Below the pieces are notes generated by a model, which was not told the origin of the DNA, ran no database searches, and saw only the letters and a program-made list of their open reading frames with translations. Of a DNA stretch of 9,692 bases, positions 6,240 to 9,692 are shown in pieces. A program made the translations under genes and the position numbers. Source of the stretch: Candidatus Melainabacteria bacterium (lineage in GTDB: Bacteria > Cyanobacteriota > Vampirovibrionia > Obscuribacterales > Obscuribacteraceae); contig PSRH01000209.1 of NCBI GenBank assembly GCA_003175915.1, forward strand, positions 1 through 9,692. The letters run 5' to 3'. Position 1 is the first letter of the stretch; every line of letters begins with the position of its first letter.

Positions 6240-7856
6240 TCATGGCGCCTGTCGTTTTCTGAAGTAAACGGAACTGACTTTATCACTGAAAACCAACTGC
6301 CAATCCGGACTTACTTTGACCGCTTCGGCGAGATGGCCGGTTTTTGGGATCAGTAAATAGGCAAGATTGTATTTATCAAGAATCCCCTGCCAGCCAGGCT
6401 TACCAGCTAGAACAAGCTTGTATTCTTCCACAAAGGCTTCCGGGTAGAAATCTACTTTGTCGTCGATAAATATGGGGTGGTGAAGGCGGAAGTATAGATA
6501 CGGGGCCCAGTTATCAACAACAAAACCCAATTTGTCTGAAGCATGTTCACCCAGATAAGTGACCGAGGCGACGGGCATGGCTGTGTCGCTAAAGTCATTT
6601 ACCCTGGCCGCCGGCGAAAAGAGAAATAATCCAATGAGCATCGCTACAAAGGCAAAAGTCAAAGCGATGAATCTATAGCTGACGCATTTTGACTCTTTAT
6701 CTTCAATGAAAAGTTCAACGCGCAAGAAGGCGCGCAAAAGAATTTTCCAGCTTTTTAAGAACCAGTGCACGCCCGGCGTTGCTTCTTGTTTATCGGGGAT
6801 GAAATCACTGGATTTTGACTGATCAAGGAGCTTGCGCCAGGCAGGACCAAGAATGGGCAAGGCAATCAGTGCGAAATATGGCACGAATCGCATAGCATAG
6901 AATCCAGCCAGGGCCAGAACGATTAGGTAGAGACCTTGTGCAAGGGGAGGCCAGTATTTGGCCAAGCAGAAAACAAGAGCAACCAGAACTAACAAAAACA
7001 AGAACGCCCAGCTCCCCGGCGTGATTGTTATATCGAACGGGCCCCATTCCGCTCCACGGTACTCCGAGGCCTGAAGGACAACGCGAGGATGGGTGAGATA
7101 GCTGTACAGGTACGGATAGTATGCCGGCCCCAGCAAATTAAAACTGATGCCGACGGCGGCCGCCAGAGGAGGTAGCAATTCAAGGAAAAATTGTTTGAAA
7201 TTGGTCGTCTTCTTAAACAGGCAATCGATGAGGACCTGTAAAGGTCTGATCAGCAAAACGGTCACCCCTAAAAGGGCGCTGCCATGCATGTTGATCCAGA
7301 GGCAACCAATCACCCCTGCTAAAATCGTGCGCTTGGTCAAGCTCGCCGTCGACATGACGGTCAGATAGAAGAAGGCGAGAAATCCGATATAAGAAAAGAC
7401 AAGAGGCCGAGCTGACCATTCCAAACTCGTGGCAAGAAAGGCTGGTATGAAAACAAACCAAACACTCAGAGGCCCCAGACCCCTCACTCTTCCCATTTGC
7501 AGCGCCCACATTAAAGCCAGCGTGAGAGGAACGGCCGTCAAAAGCACGACGCCATTCAAGGCGAACAACTTGTAGGCCAATCCGAAGGCGATGTAGTTTC
7601 CGATCTCATAAGTGAGCCAGGGATGGTTCGGATCTAAAGCCCAGGCAAAGTTTGTTTGGGGGAAGACGTGATTGTTGAGAATATAGAGGCCGATATCGAT
7701 GTGACGGCATGTGCCACCATCACGCAGGAGTATGAAAGGGAAGCCAAATAAAAGCGAAGCGAAAAAGAATACGGCAAAGACAGTGCCATGCCATGGCAAG
7801 AAACTGCGAAAGGCCGGCGAACAGGCTAGCCCGTTAACTGCGGTCTTACCGTTCAT
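6240..7856 (-). CDS. Multi-pass membrane protein, GT-C-like fold suspected
   Basis: The 538-residue integral membrane protein has an N-terminal helix (about 25-44), then a first outside loop with acidic and His residues (DGGTCRHIDIG, 46-56) and HPWLTYEIGNY (78-88). About eight to ten more hydrophobic segments follow between 90 and 338, then a polar stretch (340-395), one more helix (about 397-414) and a soluble tail of about 125 residues. The loop-one pattern, the 'RP.VFSY' helix (150-156) and the 'N.HGS' turn (189-193) recall a widespread group of uncharacterised bacterial membrane proteins that look like GT-C glycosyltransferases, which take sugars from polyprenyl-phosphate donors outside the membrane. 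The tail has NWAPYLYFR, PIFIDDKVDFYP (461-472) and a 'GW..ILDKYN..YLLIP' unit (488-504), also seen in that group. Enzyme activity is not demonstrated by any motif I can see. The start is ATG, with a weak AGAGAA upstream. An intergenic gap of 274 bases separates it from the upstream methyltransferase gene, suggesting its own promoter. Confidence 0.82.
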   Translation of the reverse strand: MNGKTAVNGLACSPAFRSFLPWHGTVFAVFFFASLLFGFPFILLRDGGTCRHIDIGLYILNNHVFPQTNFAWALDPNHPWLTYEIGNYIAFGLAYKLFALNGVVLLTAVPLTLALMWALQMGRVRGLGPLSVWFVFIPAFLATSLEWSARPLVFSYIGFLAFFYLTVMSTASLTKRTILAGVIGCLWINMHGSALLGVTVLLIRPLQVLIDCLFKKTTNFKQFFLELLPPLAAAVGISFNLLGPAYYPYLYSYLTHPRVVLQASEYRGAEWGPFDITITPGSWAFLFLLVLVALVFCLAKYWPPLAQGLYLIVLALAGFYAMRFVPYFALIALPILGPAWRKLLDQSKSSDFIPDKQEATPGVHWFLKSWKILLRAFLRVELFIEDKESKCVSYRFIALTFAFVAMLIGLFLFSPAARVNDFSDTAMPVASVTYLGEHASDKLGFVVDNWAPYLYFRLHHPIFIDDKVDFYPEAFVEEYKLVLAGKPGWQGILDKYNLAYLLIPKTGHLAEAVKVSPDWQLVFSDKVSSVYFRKRQAP

Positions 7857-7923
7857 AAGCTTTCTCTAGAAAGTAACACGCTGTCCTTGCCCTAGGGAAA
7901 TTGCAGGGAGTCGCTTTCTGGAT

Positions 7924-7929
7924 AGTATA
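7924..7929 (-). promoter_or_regulatory. Possible -10 element for the membrane-protein gene
   Basis: On the minus strand TATACT matches the -10 consensus at five of six positions, about 67 bases before the ATG. No good -35 is visible at 16-18 bases, so support is limited. The rest of the 7857-8130 gap holds the stem-loop listed separately and no gene I can support. Confidence 0.28.
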
Positions 7930-8081
7930 AACCAGGAAGGCGACTGCTTGTTTTGCCTGGCATCTTCTTGGCCTCTTGAGGTTAAGAACCTTATCAGCGC
8001 CAGATCAATAGCCTGACCGTTTTAAGTCGTGTGCTCTAACGCTACCCTGGTCCTTATGGCATCGGCCCAGATTTCGCGTCG

Positions 8082-8110
8082 GTTCTGGCAAAGCCGAGCT
8101 TGGCAAGAAC
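8082..8110 (-). other. Imperfect 13-base stem-loop just downstream of the zinc-ribbon methyltransferase gene
   Basis: The arms 8082-8094 and 8098-8110 are complementary at 11 of 13 positions around a 3-base loop, with two internal mismatches. It begins about 20 bases after the TGA (8131-8133) in the direction of minus-strand transcription. No T-run follows, so it does not meet the usual intrinsic-terminator pattern. It may protect the 3' end of the mRNA or act with another factor. Confidence 0.45.
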
Positions 8111-8130
8111 TGCGGGTGGTGGCTAGCAGA

Positions 8131-9246
8131 TCAGGGGTTTTTGTGTTCCAACTGATAGCGAGGTTGTGTGACTGATAGATCTGGTTCAGCAACGCGGGCG
8201 TGCATTGAGGCCATCTCGGATGATTTGTGTGAATAGAAGCCCGTCCAGCTATTCTTATTGTGCCAGCGAATGATCGGATCGGCCACACCGATTTTATTGA
8301 ACCAGGCCGAGAAATGTCCTCGCGGTATGTAGTGGGCAACCGGCGTAACCAGGTGATCGTAGACGATGCTATGAAGCTCGAGGAAATCGTGCCTGGCAAT
8401 GTAGCTCAAATAGTCCTGGTAATAGAATTTAGGAAGCCAGCGGAATCTTTTCGCAAGAAGACTCCAGGGGTGGACAAAGAGCTTCACCAACGCGTAGAGC
8501 ACGAAGGCGACCACCGCCGAGAGGGGGTTGAGAATGATTTCTGGCAACTTGGATGTGAGAGCGACGCGAATTGGATTGACAAAGGTAACCAACCATTTGT
8601 TGTTTTCACGACCATAGACCCAAACGCAGAGAGCACCGTCCGGCTTCACCAACTTCGATAGAGCAAGAAAACCTTTGTAAGGATCATAGAGGTGATGTAA
8701 CACGCCCAGTGAGAAGACGAAATCAAATGACTGCTTAAAAGGAAGATCGCAGATGTCAGCCTGAATGATGTGGACACCGGGCATGCGTCCAACGTTGGCA
8801 AAAGCGACATCAACGGCATCGCCAATGTCCACAGCAAATATTTCTTTGGCATTACTTTCGGAAACGATTTTGGCGTGCCTGCCTTTGCCGCAACCGCCTT
8901 CGAGAATTACCTTATCCTTGAAGTAGTTAGCGTCGACGGGAAATGTCCAGTCGAGGAACTGTTGACGATAACGCTCATCCATACGCGGGAAAGATTTCCA
9001 GGACTGACCGAAGCGGCTACCTGTAAAGATGTCTGTCTTGCTGCTCGATTTTTCATCGACAAAACGAGGTACGCCCCGGGTTATGGCATAGTGCTTGGCA
9101 CAATTAGCGCAATCGAGCTTTCCTTCGATAACTTCGCTGGTAGTGCCGCTACCGGGAGTTCCGCCCTCAACCACTGAGCCTTCTTTGAGAAGAAAGGCTC
9201 CATGACATGTCGGACAAACGAGATAATCCAGCGCCGAGAGTTTCAA
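8131..9246 (-). CDS. Trm112-like zinc ribbon fused to a class I SAM-dependent methyltransferase
   Basis: The 371-residue protein opens with a Trm112p-like zinc ribbon: CPTC (11-14) and CANC (46-49) supply four Cys ligands, followed by the typical ITRGVPRFV (55-63). A Methyltransf_11-type domain follows, with motif I VILEGGCGKGRH (113-124), acidic D140, DICDLPF (164-170) and FSLGVLHHLYDP (178-189). A hydrophobic segment at about 238-258, next to basic residues, could bury in the membrane or bind a lipid. The C-terminus (about 300-340: HYIPRGHFSAWFNKIG and a Trp/Asn-rich end) is shared by methyltransferases often found near glycan or lipid biosynthesis genes. The acceptor is unknown. The start must be TTG (9244-9246 on the opposite strand): an in-frame TAG lies three codons upstream and no ATG or GTG fits before the zinc ribbon. 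The gene is divergent from an MFS exporter gene. Confidence 0.88.
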   Translation of the reverse strand: MKLSALDYLVCPTCHGAFLLKEGSVVEGGTPGSGTTSEVIEGKLDCANCAKHYAITRGVPRFVDEKSSSKTDIFTGSRFGQSWKSFPRMDERYRQQFLDWTFPVDANYFKDKVILEGGCGKGRHAKIVSESNAKEIFAVDIGDAVDVAFANVGRMPGVHIIQADICDLPFKQSFDFVFSLGVLHHLYDPYKGFLALSKLVKPDGALCVWVYGRENNKWLVTFVNPIRVALTSKLPEIILNPLSAVVAFVLYALVKLFVHPWSLLAKRFRWLPKFYYQDYLSYIARHDFLELHSIVYDHLVTPVAHYIPRGHFSAWFNKIGVADPIIRWHNKNSWTGFYSHKSSEMASMHARVAEPDLSVTQPRYQLEHKNP

Positions 9247-9275
9247 AGCAAACGCCTATTTTGCTAGTAAATCAA

Positions 9276-9295
9276 TCCACCCGAGTGGACGTCCA
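9276..9295. promoter_or_regulatory. Overlapping dyads, operator-like, in the divergent intergenic region
   Basis: TCCAC and GTGGA (9276-9280, 9285-9289) form a 5-base hairpin with a 4-base loop. The second arm also belongs to the perfect 10-base palindrome TGGACGTCCA (9286-9295). The pair sits where minus-strand transcription of the zinc-ribbon methyltransferase gene would start if the promoter candidate beside it is real, which would suit a repressor site. No regulator is identified. Confidence 0.3.
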
Positions 9296-9325
9296 TTCTA
9301 TTCTGCCCATTATTGCAAAAGTCAA
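9295..9325 (-). promoter_or_regulatory. Candidate promoter of the zinc-ribbon methyltransferase gene
   Basis: On the minus strand a -35-like TTGACT (9320-9325, five of six matches) and a -10-like TAGAAT (9295-9300, five of six) are separated by 19 bases, which is longer than ideal. The predicted start of transcription is near 9288, about 42 bases before the TTG codon. Confidence 0.35.
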
Positions 9326-9390
9326 ATCTGGGCCAGTATGACATTTTTGCCAGCATTATTTACACTTGCCTTTCTGATTGGAAGAAGAGC

Positions 9391-9692
9391 GTGGCATTGA
9401 TTAGAAGGCAGTTTTTGGTTGGGCTCGCCCATTTTCGCAAATCCTGGGCGCCCCTTGGTGTACCGCTGTTCAGGCGAATCTGGTTGGCAACGTTTCTATC
9501 GAACGTCGGCACTTGGATGCATGAAATCGCCAGCGCCTGGTTAATGACATCATTAACTCGCTCTCCTATTATGATTGCCCTTATGCAAACAGCAACCTAC
9601 TTGCCCATCTTGGTCATCGGTATACCGGCGGGTGCCATTGCTGATTTGAATGATCGCCGCCACATCGTCCTCTGGGGACAGGCCTGGATGCT
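9391..9692 (+). CDS. MFS transporter, MFS_3 (EntS-like) exporter type, N-terminal part only
   Basis: The frame is open from a GTG at 9391 to the window edge, about 100 codons. After a short basic leader it reads APLGVPLFRRIWLATFLSN, then VGTWMHEIASAWLMTSL, SPIMIALMQTATYLPILVIG and IPAGAIADLNDRRHIVL. This is the classic start of MFS_3 exporters: the 'F..W.A...S..GTWM' first helix, the second helix, and the conserved loop between helices 2 and 3 (GAIADLNDRR). These carriers are proton-driven efflux pumps in the inner membrane, and EntS, which exports enterobactin, is one member. The substrate here is unknown. The GTG is preceded by purine-rich GGAAGAAGAG (9380-9389), which acts as a fair ribosome binding site. 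A TTG at 9397 is an alternative start. The 3' end, and most of the protein, lie outside the window. Confidence 0.85.
   Translation, partial: MALIRRQFLVGLAHFRKSWAPLGVPLFRRIWLATFLSNVGTWMHEIASAWLMTSLTRSPIMIALMQTATYLPILVIGIPAGAIADLNDRRHIVLWGQAWM

Noticed and set aside
7977..7993. Small dyad AGGTT/AACCT in the gap between the two minus-strand genes.
   Set aside because: Five perfect pairs around a 3-base loop are expected by chance in a gap of this size, and no T-run or partner site is seen.
8022..8399. Minus-strand open frame of 125 codons extending from the methyltransferase gene into the gap.
   Set aside because: It overlaps the conserved C-terminus of the zinc-ribbon methyltransferase in another frame and shows no domain or ribosome binding site.

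Overview
This is a bacterial chromosomal window of roughly 50% G+C by eye, densely coding, with ordinary Shine-Dalgarno signals and no mobile element, tRNA, rRNA or CRISPR array that I can see. The taxon cannot be fixed from the sequence alone. The mix of genes (a protein made of four MshEN-like modules, an animal-type short transketolase, and surface-glycan style glycosyltransferase, membrane and methyltransferase genes) would suit a little-studied environmental lineage such as the non-photosynthetic relatives of Cyanobacteria (Vampirovibrionia/Obscuribacterales). That placement is a low-confidence inference.

Layout, left to right. 1-163: upstream region with a weak promoter candidate. 164-1408 (+): a 414-residue protein that consists almost entirely of four tandem modules of about 92 residues, each carrying a pair of MshEN-like 24-residue motifs at constant spacing. 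1616-3499 (+): complete transketolase, followed after 5 bases by a class I SAM-dependent methyltransferase (3505-4284, +). 4521-5465 (+): a GT2 glycosyltransferase of the polyprenyl-phosphate type with two C-terminal membrane helices. 5608-6219 (+): a DUF6088/AbiEi-like winged-helix protein with no toxin gene beside it. On the minus strand, 6240-7856 is a multi-pass membrane protein with GT-C-like features, and 8131-9246 is a Trm112-like zinc-ribbon plus methyltransferase fusion that starts at TTG. From 9391 to the window edge (+) is the start of an MFS exporter, divergent from the zinc-ribbon methyltransferase.

How the genes may work together. Transketolase is central carbon metabolism, in the non-oxidative pentose phosphate or Calvin-type reactions. 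The GT2 enzyme, the GT-C-like membrane protein and the zinc-ribbon methyltransferase are the kinds of enzymes that build and decorate cell-surface glycans or lipids, but they do not form one tight operon here. The MshEN-like array is the most unusual gene: these modules normally sit at the N-terminus of type II secretion or type IV pilus ATPases, where some bind cyclic di-GMP, whereas here they occur as four copies with no ATPase. The DUF6088 gene is an orphan antitoxin-like regulator, or a DNA-binding protein that has taken on another role.
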